From contig JAPTYO010000010.1 in NCBI GenBank assembly GCA_036873135.1, positions 14,663,134-14,727,133 of the forward strand: DNA of 64,000 nucleotides, in the 5' to 3' direction. The notes under the pieces were generated by a model. The model ran no database searches and was not told the origin of the DNA. It saw only the letters and a list, made by a program, of their open reading frames with translations. Source of the stretch: Clarkia xantiana subsp. parviflora (Eukaryota; Streptophyta; Magnoliopsida; Myrtales; Onagraceae). Positions 1-10,191 of the stretch are shown here, one piece after another (the stretch's first letter is position 1; every line of letters starts with the position of its first letter). The position numbers were made by a program, and so were the translations under genes.

Positions 1-52
1 TTAATTTTATTAAATATTATTTTATTACTTATACATATTTAATAAATCACCT

Positions 53-80
53 CGCGCGGCGCGCGGAAATGCACCCTAGT
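53..80 (+). mobile_element. Helitron-type 3' terminus
   Basis: A GC-rich inverted repeat (CGCGC and GCGCG around position 60) is followed 10 bases later by CTAGT ending at 80. A hairpin just before CTRRT is the standard 3' end of plant Helitrons. The body of this element lies left of the window. The bases after the end (ATATTAT) recur after two other such ends in this window (2040 and 38221), so the exact last base is uncertain. Confidence 0.5.
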
Positions 81-338
81 ATATTATAAATTCTGAAAGA
101 AAGATAATAACTGGTGGATATACGCCCAATTTGAACCCGTTTTAATTCGGTTTTCTTATTTTTGCCAACCCACTTACGATTACAATTCGAAACTTTGACC
201 CGAACACATTACCCACAGCGCGAACGGCCCAGTCGAGCAAAAAATACTCGCCCGGACCTGTCCGCTGGCCCGACCTCACTTAGGTGAGACCAGACCAGCT
301 GGACCGATCTCACCAAGTTGGGATCGGATCAGCTGGCT

Positions 339-360
339 CGATCTCTCCTAGGAGAGATCG
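339..360. repeat. Perfect 22-bp palindrome
   Basis: The half-site CGATCTCTCCT is followed directly by its reverse complement with no spacer. Nearby, at about 277-290, lies a shorter imperfect palindrome (CTCACTTAGGTGAG), and CAGCTGG/GACCGATC words recur between 290 and 380. A run of 16 C (452-467) follows. Confidence 0.8.
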
Positions 361-663
361 TTCCAGCTGGACCGATCCCCGGACCTAGGGGCCCGATTTT
401 TTCATCCAACCCCGAAGGTCCCGAGACCCTGTCTGGACGACGTACCCCCCTCCCCCCCCCCCCCCCCAAGGGCGTGTGCGACGTCCCGAACCTTGTCACA
501 CAGACCTCTTCCCACGGAGTCCCGACATCTTTTTACCTGACTCACACTTAGACTTTTTCACCAACCTCTCTGTGTCATTAAGGGTTTGATCCCTTCGTTA
601 TGTGTTAATTAAGTGCACTTGGGGATTAACGGTGTCGTTAAGCCATCCTAATCCTCTTGAAAC

Positions 664-773
664 CTATATATAGTGCTCAAGTTCTATTCATTTCTATCAT
701 GCATCTTCACTCGTTTTTAGCTCTGTCTTCTAGACTCTCTCTCTAGAGTACTGTACTTACTTAAGCATCGGAG
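664..773 (+). promoter_or_regulatory. LTR-like TATA and U5-type motif
   Basis: CTATATATAG (664-673) is a good plant TATA box. About 90 bases downstream is CTTAAGCATCGGAG, a word often seen in the R/U5 part of plant Ty3/gypsy LTRs. No LTR ends, primer site or gag/pol are recognisable, so this is at best an LTR fragment captured inside a Helitron-like segment. Confidence 0.3.
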
Positions 774-1060
774 AGAGCTCATCGAGCACCCCCCCCCCTC
801 TCCGTGCTCGATACTTACCCCTGTGCAGGTTCGCAAGGAAATGGATTGTGAAGAAAACGGAACGTAAAGAAACGCGCACACACTGCAAAAAGTGCACGTA
901 TACGACAAGACGCGTGTAAACACACCATGAGGGACACGCGTGCAGAAACAATAGGGGATAACGTCCCGACACTCCGGGGGCATCACCGGCCTGACATGCG
1001 AACGACTACATATACAGACACCCAAAACACTTAGCCATTTTAAGGGCTTGCTAACCCCGA

Positions 1061-1153
1061 CAGTCCGACACTCCGCAGTCCGACACCCTGCAGTCCGACA
1101 CTCTGCAGTCTGACATTCCAACAATCAGACAGTCCGACACTCTGACATACGAC
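1061..1153. repeat. 15-bp tandem repeat
   Basis: About six imperfect copies of a unit like CAGTCCGACACTCTG run through this stretch, several opening with a GCAG or ACAG step. The minus-strand reading frame across it is repetitive only because of this array and is not a gene. Confidence 0.75.
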
Positions 1154-1409
1154 ATCCTGAAGTACTAATTACCCGACATCACGAAGGAAACAGATCGCGA
1201 ATAGAGGAATTTCACCCGTGAGACTGTCATTCAGATCGACACCCCGTTGCCCCGATACACACGTCCTAACAATAACAGAATTAATGTGGAGCTGAGAATT
1301 TTATTTTTTACGTTAATCGATGCATTTATGACAATTGAGCTAAGGGTTTTGTAGTTATTAACTCCATAGTATTGATTGCACTGGGGAGCTGATGGTTTTT
1401 AAGTTGCAA

Positions 1410-1645
1410 TTAATCGCAATTAAAATTTCGCTGATTTCGAATCGTTCAAGATTCAATGTGTACAAGTAATCGCAATTAATATTTCAGACCGTTCAAGATT
1501 CAATGTATTCAATTAATCGCAATTAAAATTTCACTGTTTTCGAACCGTTCAAGATTCAATATATGCAATTAAGCTCAATTAAAATTTTGGACCGTTCAAG
1601 ATTCAATGTATGTAATTAATCGAAATTAAAATTTTGCTGATTTTT
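1410..1645. repeat. About 55-60 bp tandem repeat, 4 copies
   Basis: Each copy contains AATCGCAATTAAAATTTC, followed by a CCGTTCAAGATTCAAT core. Copies differ by small substitutions and by the presence or absence of a CTGATTTCGAA piece. Confidence 0.75.
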
Positions 1646-1648
1646 AAC

Positions 1649-1827
1649 AGACGCTTGACGCGAAGCCGGCGGACGAAGATACCAGGCGGTACGGGCGGAT
1701 GACAGTCTCAGTGGCAGAGCCATTTCTATCTCCGGCGAGATATCATCGGTGTTCATCAAAGTCATATATGTTGAAGAAGAGACGCTTGACACGAATCCGA
1801 CGACCAAAGGTAGCATGCGGTACGGGC
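1649..1827. repeat. Direct repeat pair, about 48 bp
   Basis: AGACGCTTGACGCGAA begins a unit at 1649 that ends in GCGGTACGGGC near 1696. A diverged copy starts at 1780 and ends at about 1827. The 85-base spacer contains CATTTCTATCTCCGGCGAG. The two units are about 80% alike by eye. No coding role is evident. Confidence 0.65.
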
Positions 1828-2040
1828 ATCTAAATTTTATATGTGAATTAGCGCAATTGTATTTTATGGTTCAAAATTTTCAATCTTTTGCTTACTTTTT
1901 CAAATTTTAGACTGGTATTTATTTCAAAATAACGTTTCAACCTATTACAAATAATTACTATAAATTTTATCGAATATTAATTTGTTAATTGTATATATTT
2001 GGTAAGTCACCCCGCGCATCGCGCGGGAAATGCACCTAAT

Positions 2041-4637
2041 ATATTATCAATGGCATCTTATTTTGGTTAACTTTTTTATAGTTTTTTTTTTTTTTTTTTT
2101 ACAATTTTGTTGAAAAGTACAGTAAATTCGGCACTTGATCCAAATTCAAAAAATTAGAACAATTGGTGAGGTGGTTGGTACACTATAATGAGCAAGAAGG
2201 TATTACATACAAAACTTTGTCAGTATTTTTTAAGAAATGTTGGGGAAAAAAGTAATTTTTAAGAAATTATTAAAAAAAAGGGAATTAAATTGATGACATT
2301 AATTATAGAATAGCAAATTGTGATCGGTTCCATAATCTACTTTGACCCCATATTATTACACTCTTAAATATATTATATTATTATCATCAATTATGTTATT
2401 AGTAATGGGATAGTATGGATGGAAAATAAGTAAAGGTGCCCATTCTTTCTTCATTTGTTTGTTCTATATCATATCACATGTTAATAATAATTAGCTACTA
2501 CTATTTAAATAGTATATAATACAATGGAGTTGAATGATAAAATCTAAAATATCTAACTATAAATAGAATAATTAATATGTGAATTGTGAACTGTACGACC
2601 CATTAATAGAAAATATTATTATTATTATATTTAATGTTTATATCTGTATAGATCGGTGGCCAAATTTAATAATAATGAAACGTTAAGTTAAATACATGAT
2701 TTATCACAATTTGAAAAAGAAAAAAAAAAACAGATTATATCAATAAATATTTTTTAATTAATAATTTTATTATCGCCAGTTTTTTTTTTTTTGGCCAGAT
2801 TTAGTATCGCCAATTACTTAATGAGTCCGTTCTATTATCTTTGAGTTTTTTTCCACACTATCATTGAGTTTTTTTTTTGGGTTAAATCATTGAGTTTATA
2901 CACAGCAACAATTAAAACTATAATATGTGCAGCTCGTGGCCATAATTTTTTTTTCTTTTCTAATGAGAACCCTCTTCTAAATAGCAATAAATACATTACA
3001 ATTTGTCTGAGATTTTTAGAAAAGAAATATTAATTATGGTAATATTAGTATGTGATTATTTTTTACCGGCTATTATTATGTGATTAAATGGAGGAAATAA
3101 ATATTTAAAATAACATTATACATTTTTTTATAGAAATACATATGCTAAATAGTCTTATAAACTCACATAAAAAATATTAGTAATGATAATATTAGAATGT
3201 GACTAATTTAAGGAAATAATTATTTAACTTTATTTCATAGAAAATAGCATTGTCATATCATTTTTTATGTTCCTATATCATGTATGATGTTTCTAAAGTT
3301 ATTATTTTTCTTTCCTGAAAATCACTCGAAGCTTCCAAATGAACATAGGAAGGCTCGTAGCTTTCTAAAGTTGTTTATACGGACAACTGGAGACCAACAG
3401 ATCCGGTCCTTCCTTTAATATACGTTTCTTTCATGAAACATCTCTCGAGTTTCTTCTTGATTCATATATATCTTCTATAGATTTGTATAAATAACATGTC
3501 AACTTGTTCTCGAATTCGAAAAAGACCAACGTTGCATAATAATTAATTAGCACTGCAACATTAAATTAACAAATGAAACTCACAATGGAAACAAATGAAA
3601 CTCACAACATTAAAAATACCAATGTTAAGAAGAGGTTTCCATGGATAGTCCGGTTTCAGTTTCAAGTTGCTAAAGTCATTCTTTACACCTGACTATTTTC
3701 TAAGAATGACCATTCTCACATTACTATTACTAATTCTTATCTCTCATTAATTATTCAATTAATTAAACATGTTGAATAAGCACAACTCATGAATGAAAAA
3801 GAAAGTATTCTTTTAGAGTCGAAAGATTAAAGCAGATTGAACTATCTATCTTGGCACTTGCTTAATCAACTAATTGTTATAATATTATGGGAAAAAAGCA
3901 TAGTTTTTTCACATTTAGTTGAAGAAAAAAAATAGATTAAAACCTGACAACAAAAAATACCTTCAATAGGGGTGAACTGAATAATTACATTCCTAAAAAC
4001 GGGTAGAGGTCAAACCAAACCATTACCAATTTTTACAACTATCTTACTTAATATTTACAAAGAATTTTAAGTATGTACGATCGTGGTGATCATCCTCTGA
4101 TTTATCTCCATAGAACATGTTGACGTCGGTTCTTGTGCTCATCCTGGATAAACAACTACACTTAGATTCCACAACTCAATCAAAAAAATCTAGAAAAATT
4201 GGACGAATCTGATCACCAATTAGTATATGTTTATGACAATGATCAAGCTACTGATGATCCATATAAGGATGGAAATCTGCAGAAACATCAATTTTAATTA
4301 ATGTATTACGTACTTGAGCAGCAAGCAGTTCATCAGATAAAGAACAACAAACATACATACTATGGTCGAGTTCACATGTGTGGTGTCATCATATTGATTT
4401 TACTGCTAGTGAACTTGAGGAGGGGATTAAAGTAAACGGAATCAGGAGTTTTTTATTTATAATAATTTAGATCATTTGCTTGATGTGCCAGGATCACTTG
4501 TTACTTCACCCGATCATGACTTTATTCTCAAACCAAGCTATGTCCATTATAATTTATCGAATCAACTACGACCTTGAAGAAGATATGTGATAAACTAATA
4601 CGTACCTACAATTTCTTATTGAATTTTCACTTGAGAT
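2041..4637. other. AT-rich intergenic or Helitron interior
   Basis: No convincing gene or RNA was found. The stretch is AT-rich with many T and A runs. Its right end abuts the 5-bp target duplication of the LTR element, and the matching flank beyond 15635 runs into a minus-strand Helitron 5' end at 16273. Part of this stretch may therefore be the interior of that Helitron. No GC hairpin with an adjacent CTRRT complement was seen, so the Helitron's 3' end is not located. Confidence 0.4.
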
Positions 4638-4642
4638 CCAAC

Positions 4643-5205
4643 TGTTGGAAAATATTAGCACGTTAAAGGGGAATTCTAAAGGAGAATTTTCTGGATCAAA
4701 TGAACGAATGTTTTTAAACCGAGTCCCGTGCTGATCACGGTCTCCTTAGGACAATTTCGCCCCCTCACCGACTCATCGGTTGTGCTAGAGGATAAACATG
4801 GACGATTGTCTCCCAGGATAAAACGGCATTCTAGTGGCAAGCTAGCACGAAGCCCCACCAGTCGAACAGAACCTTGCCTGAACTCCACCAGGAACAGGAC
4901 TTGCGGTCGAAACGACCTAGAAACCTATCGACATCATAAAAGAAAGGATTCGAATCCAATTGAGATTGTCTTAAAATTAGAGAATAGAAACTCTCTATTT
5001 ATAGGGAGGTGGAAGCCTGTATTAATGACATCACAATAAATAAAATTAAATGTCTCTATTAATGAATCCGTTATGGATCATTAATTCGTCAAATTCAACG
5101 AATCTGGACGAAGACGGGACTACTCTGGCCGGGTGTATTAAGAACTACAATTTCCCATTCACCCGATTAGAAAAATAGTCATGTCAAAAATACATTTTTC
5201 CAACA
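4643..5205 (-). repeat. 3' LTR, 563 bp
   Basis: It starts TGTTGG and ends CCAACA on both strands, as LTRs do. The part from about 4970 to 5205 is nearly identical to 15340-15630. The remaining 300 bp has no clear counterpart in the other LTR. Confidence 0.75.
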
Positions 5206-5217
5206 ATCCCCCACATG
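5206..5217 (-). promoter_or_regulatory. Polypurine tract
   Basis: The minus strand reads CATGTGGGGGAT immediately before the TGTTGG of the 3' LTR. This is the usual position and composition of the plus-strand priming site in LTR retroelements. It fixes the element's orientation as minus. Confidence 0.7.
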
Positions 5218-6310
5218 AATGGAAATTCAGAGAGTACCTAGACGAACTTCTAGACTCAAGAATAGTGGAGCTCAACGGTCAATACCTGCAAAGAATAGGT
5301 AGGGGTAACCCCTTTGAACCTATCCCTTGTGAGATCATGCCTTCTCTACTGACTGGTCGGTAGACGCGATGTCCTTGAACCGACTGTCGTTGGTGTAAAT
5401 GACGACATAACCCACACAGATACCTTCCTAGCCTTGGTTCTGTTCTCGCCCTGTGATCCGGTAAGGCCATGGAACACGCGCCTGGTTCTGCAAGCGTTTC
5501 TAAGAATTGCGCCCTCAACAATTCCTTTCGAAGCGGCCCCACTTCTCACTCGCATAGGTGATTCTATGTCTCACGAGCATCATCACGACTCTGAGCTCTC
5601 CTTACGAATCATTAAAAACTTTGCTTAATATGTGATCTCAACTAAGTAATTCGCATTATAATGCGCGGTTTAACTGATACTTGAGGATCATCTAACGCAA
5701 AAGCTTAACCTCATCTCCATCACTGTTTCTCATCATAGGAATGGACCCGAGGGTAAAGACCCCCACAGTGATCACACCCACTCTTGTGATTAGGTTGTCC
5801 CATTGAACCAAGTTCTTGGGATCTCCAGTCATCATGGTTGGGTTTTCCTTCTCAAGAGTGTTTCCTTCATGGGCATAAGTCACATTCCCTTCGATGATTT
5901 ATCAACTCGCTCTCTTTAACCTTTAAAGGTTAGCGGATCCGCATTTATAATACGTCATCATTGGACTTCGCAAAGTCACTAATAAAATTCAACCGAGAGC
6001 AGTTGTTAAGCCGTGTATTTTATCCCGTTTGACTACATAAATTTATACTTACACGCTTTTATGAGACACTCTCATATTCAATTGTAAATGCGAAGGTTTT
6101 CTACCTTGCACAATTTATGAAGAGTTCTCAAATATTATTCGGGGTACCTTAATAAAGGAATCTGCTATTTAAAGCTACCCCCCACATTGACCGTGGCTCC
6201 AAAACAAACATGGTCTCAACCAAATTATTTAAATTTCTTTCGAAAAAATTTAACGTGTTAACACACGAGTTGGGTATGAAGTTATTACAAACTCTCAATC
6301 ACAACAACAT

Positions 6311-6620
6311 TGATCCTCAGATCATCATCTTATCAACATAGGTTATCAGACCTTCATTATCATCATTGGTCATTAGACAGTTGCAGTCCTCAGACCGTCT
6401 TTCCATCAAATATTAGTCCTCAAACTATTATTTCCTCACCCATTTCATCGATGTTGGTTCTAAGACCCATGGTCATAAGACCGTCATGTAATCTATACTA
6501 GTCATTAGACCGGCATATCATCAGATCGGCATAGTCCTCAGACCGGCATAGTCATGTAACCGGCATGTCCTCAGACCATCATGTCCTCAGACCATCATGT
6601 AATCAACATTGGTCCTCATT
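6311..6620. repeat. About 16-bp degenerate tandem repeat in LTR element
   Basis: Words such as CCTCAGACCGGCATAGT and CCTCAGACCATCATGT recur about every 16 bases, most regularly between 6500 and 6610. The array lies in the coding-free interior of the LTR element. Reading frames across it are repeat artefacts. Confidence 0.65.
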
Positions 6621-6860
6621 GCGTGTCATAGTCGTTTCGAATGACGTTCTCCATCATCGTCCTCAATTAGGGTATGGTGGTTTACCACCATGTCATGCCG
6701 CATGCTTTCATGCCACTCAGCAGCGCCTGGACCAACATGCCAACCAATCCATCAAGCAGTTAAGTTTGCATTTAGTTGACAATAACTGAATAACGGCTTC
6801 AATAAATGTAGGCAACTGATTAAATCCCATAAATAATGCAACCAAAAGTTCCACAAGTTG

Positions 6861-6945
6861 TCAGGAGGGGAGTCGAACTCGCGACCTTCCCGCTGCAGAT
6901 GTGCAGACAAAATTAACTGCCACTCAACCAGTCGGCTAATTCTGC
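6861..6945 (-). repeat. tRNA-like module A (SINE-like)
   Basis: On the minus strand TAGCCGACTGG (complement of 6928-6938) matches a pol III A box, and GAGTTCGACTCC (complement of 6869-6880) matches a B box. The spacing is tRNA-like. The 3' side continues into AT-rich sequence similar to that after module B, including an ATTTATGG..ATT..ATCA.TTGC pattern. There is no intact cloverleaf, so this is tRNA-derived or SINE-like rather than a functional tRNA gene. Confidence 0.5.
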
Positions 6946-7029
6946 ACTTAATCACAATAAAATTTATTAATAAAGCAAATGATTGAATGCCATAAATATG
7001 TAAAACTTAAAACCGAAATGTCAGCCAAT

Positions 7030-7133
7030 AGTGGAATTGAACCCAGGACCCCTCGTCGCCTTTTTACGTCCAGCCTAACCTTCGAGTTACAGCTGTCGTA
7101 AAGACAAACCTGATAACAACTCAGCCAAGCAGT
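7030..7133 (-). repeat. tRNA-like module B (SINE-like)
   Basis: On the minus strand TGGCTGAGTTG (complement of 7117-7127) fits the A box and GGGTTCAATTCC (complement of 7033-7044) is a near-perfect B box. The A box lies within the 16-bp duplication made by the LINE, so the LINE landed at the very start of this module. Modules A and B are about 190 bp apart in the same orientation, with similar 3' flanks, which suggests an old tandem duplication. Confidence 0.5.
7118..7133. repeat. LINE target-site duplication, left copy (16 bp)
   Basis: AACTCAGCCAAGCAGT occurs here and, identically, at 14364-14379 directly after the LINE's A-run. A perfect long duplication shows a target-primed insertion that has not yet decayed. 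Confidence 0.93.
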
Positions 7134-7226
7134 AAAACTCTCAATTATTAGGATTTATATACAGCTCCTTCGTTTTTTACTGTTTACGCGCTCCCAAGGG
7201 AGCAACCGGTGGTGTTATCATCGGAA

Positions 7227-10191
7227 ATGAGTACGGGCGCTCTCACACCCGGCGAAACCCTAAAGCAAAGAAGAAACACAGCTAAAGCAATACCATCATC
7301 ATCCCTCTCTCGAGTTCCATCCATACCCAGTCACACTAAATTGGCCTGCAACTCAATTTCAAGGCAGATATACATCCAGTCGGAGCATTTATTCTCGACA
7401 CAGCACTTCCCTATCCATATCTCATCTTCCCAATCTTCAAATATATCCTCTGGGAGCTCTAATACAGAGGGATCGTCACCTGCCTGTGTTAAAGGTAACT
7501 CAGATTTTCTTCATCATGAATTTCGGAGTCACATCGATGCAGAATGCCTTAACTCCACCGCCACTGTTTCAACTGCAAAGCCACCTCTTCCACCATTTCC
7601 CTACGTAATCACTCAAGTGACGCACTCTAACCCCCTTCACTCTCCCTATTCCTCTCAATCACTAAAGAATTCCCAGCACTTCTCTCCACTGAATCACTCT
7701 GTGGCTGAGAACCATACATCGTCTTCTTCAAATCAAGATGCCAGGAGCATTCCAGTGCCTCGACGTATCATGATATATTCGCTACCACCACGTTTCACGT
7801 TTCCGCCGGCGTATAGAAAACCCACAGCTTTCGCGACATTACCGTTTTCGCTGCGTGCGGACGCGGAGGCTCAGAGTTCACAAGATGTGGAGGTCCCCAA
7901 GTCACGACGGAACATAAACCCTGGAGCTGCCGATCTGTACTGTAGCCCATTCACCGAGCTCAGCCCAAGCCCACCACCAACCAGTCAACGCAAACATCTG
8001 TCCACTACCGGTCAACAAAGTCCACTACCTAACTCCCAGCCCAACAACTTTTCTGCACCTCACAGCCTAATATCAAACAACCAGCCCACAGCCCAACTCA
8101 TATCCAAGAACCAACCAACTGAACCAAAACGGTTACTACTGAACCGTACATCTCAAACCCGGTTCGAGGAAATTGCAAATTTCCGGTCCATTTCTTACGT
8201 AGCTCGGGTTTCCCTCCAGAAAGAGCTACAGAAACTAGAACTTCGACCCCACCCTACCACACCAGTGGCGCCAAAACCAGCTTGTCCATCGCCACCGCTT
8301 TAGGAGCTCATCAACCGCACTTCGGAAGTCATGGACGCTCAAGGGAAACGAGGCAACACACCCATCCATAATGAGGTGACAAACAAATGCATGGGAAATT
8401 CATCACCACTGACTCGCATGTTGGCTGGAAAGATGGTCCCGGGGTCGAGGCCACGTCCGGACCTTGTTAGGAAAATGGCTGAAGAGACGTGGAAGTTCAA
8501 CCCGCCACCCCGTGTCAGTTTCCGGAAGGATCAATTCTGGACCTTCGTCTTCAGTGACGAACTCCACTTGAGGGAGGTAATGCTAAATGCCCCTTTTTTA
8601 GTCGACAACGCTGCTAGTTATGTACGAGTGTAGGGATTTCGGTATTCCTAGAGCCTTTCCTATGACTGAGGTTTCTATGTGGATTGAGCTTAGAGGTTTT
8701 GATCCCAACACTTTGTGTTTCGAGGCGGTAAATTTGGTGGCTGCTGCCGTAGGACCAGTGCTACAAATTGAACACCTAGATGAAATCCTAGAGGAACCAT
8801 GGGTGATAGCTTACCCAAAAGTTAGAGTGGCTGTTAACCTAAATAGGGCTTTGCCTCCGGGAGTCAAATTGAAGTTCTCAGTTTCCAAAGAGCAGGTGTA
8901 CATCCGGTACCGGGGCGGCTTTCCATGTACTCGTTGCGGCTGTGCCGGGCACATCGGGGGTGAATGCAAGCGCACTATTAATGATGCGAACACGCTACTT
9001 TTGGAAATGCAAGCAAGGGTTGATGCTATACCAGGGTTAGAGGTCCTAACAAAGCAAGGTGGTGCTTCATGGTACACCCCGGTCTGTAACCGGGGAGAAA
9101 AAAATTTGTGTCGTTGGATTTATTTGGACAAAGATGGTCAGTACAATACCCCGAATGGTCGGGAATTGGAAGCTACGAAACCTCCGAGGCGTAACCCGGC
9201 GCAACCAACAGCGGAAGACATGTACAACCAGGCAGCTTTTGTACCCTCAAACCGCACTACCACTGAAAGAGACGGGCAGGGGACAGATCCATTCACGGAG
9301 GAAGAAAGGATTTGGCTGGGGATAAGCCTAAACTCTCCAAAGTCATTAAATAGTACCCGTTTCCCGAATTCTTTCTTAGGAGAATCTAGCGACCATGGGA
9401 GGGGAATGGGAAATCCGGGCCCGTTGGAGAAGTACAACTGGAACCAAAACACGCAATCTTTTGAGCCAACACAGTACAACTATCCTCAATCAGCTATTGT
9501 GCAGCCGTCATTCCTTTTCCAGGAACGCTCCTTGATGAACTGGAATTTAGCACCGGAATTCTCGGTCCCGTATTTGCAAAACCCCATGCATATGATTATC
9601 ACACCACCATCCTCTCCACTTTCCAACTTAGCTGAGAGGCTCTCAGCACAGCAGACCCCGAATAGGGTGGAGAATGGTTTCAGTTCATCTTTTTTAGAAG
9701 ACCCCCCGGAGGAGCATTTGCTGATGATTAGGAAATTGGGGGAGGGCCTCCAACTAATTCATCGCCCAGGAAAAGAGCCAGTCGACATCGACATTGTGGA
9801 GATTGAAGATGATGATGATCATACAGAGGACTTAGTCCCAAACTTTGACCTCGGGACTGGCCAGAGACCGGGGAAGGAGATCGTGGCAACTGGAAATGCG
9901 GATGAAGGAGACCCGGGCCCACAGAGGAAAAGGCTCCGAATTGGCTGCCCGGAGCGCCACACACCAAGAGCTCCACCCCGCCCGCGCCGCACTGCTAGGA
10001 TCACCATCGGGCCGCGCCCAAAGCGCAAGCTTCTCATACGCAAGGAACCAGAGACTGAGCCGAATGATGAGGAGGTACTTAATTTTTCAGTTGAGATAGA
10101 CACCTTTCGCTTTTTGGATTGTGATGGTGTAGTTTCTCCGTGTCACTATAGTACGGTCAGTCCGTTTGGGACTCGACCGGAAACATTATGA
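7227..10191 (+). pseudogene. LINE ORF1 (gag-like, DUF4283/CCHC), broken
   Basis: The product would bind the LINE RNA. The N-terminal part (7227-8303) is Ser/Pro-rich low-complexity sequence. It ends at a TAG, after which the same frame continues (8331-8633, ATG at 8331) into a domain with the WTFVFSDELHLREVML pattern typical of DUF4283. A frameshift at about 8620-8633 moves the reading to the frame ending at 10191. That part contains a zinc knuckle with the CTRCGCAGHIGGEC pattern near 8926-8970 and an acidic then basic C-terminal tail. Whether the TAG at 8301 is a mutation or a real gap between two reading frames cannot be settled here. The stop overlaps the ORF2 start as ATGA (10188-10191). 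Confidence 0.8.

Larger units (their letters stand above)
81..2040 (+). mobile_element. Putative non-autonomous Helitron
   Basis: The right end has a perfect 7-bp stem with a 3-base loop (2011-2027, CCCGCGC/GCGCGGG), then AAATGCACCTAAT, where CTAAT (2036-2040) fits the Helitron CTRRT rule. Its flank resembles the terminus at 53-80, so both belong to one family. The left end is taken to be directly after that terminus; I see no independent proof of it. No Rep/helicase coding sequence is present. The interior holds an LTR-like promoter block, a 22-bp palindrome and several tandem repeats. Confidence 0.4.

Noticed and set aside
717..1124. Cys-rich 135-residue minus-strand protein
   Set aside because: Its repetitive end is the 15-bp tandem array read in reverse; no signal peptide or cysteine pattern of a known family.
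4728..5039. 103-residue ORF in the LTR
   Set aside because: It lies wholly within the LTR and runs antisense to the element; there is no recognisable domain.
5692..5883. 63-residue minus-strand ORF in the LTR element as gag or pol
   Set aside because: It is in the element's orientation, but no retroviral-type motif was recognised and the surrounding frames are closed.
6861..7133. Functional tRNA genes
   Set aside because: A and B boxes are present, but the acceptor stem and full cloverleaf cannot be formed; the modules are better called SINE-like.
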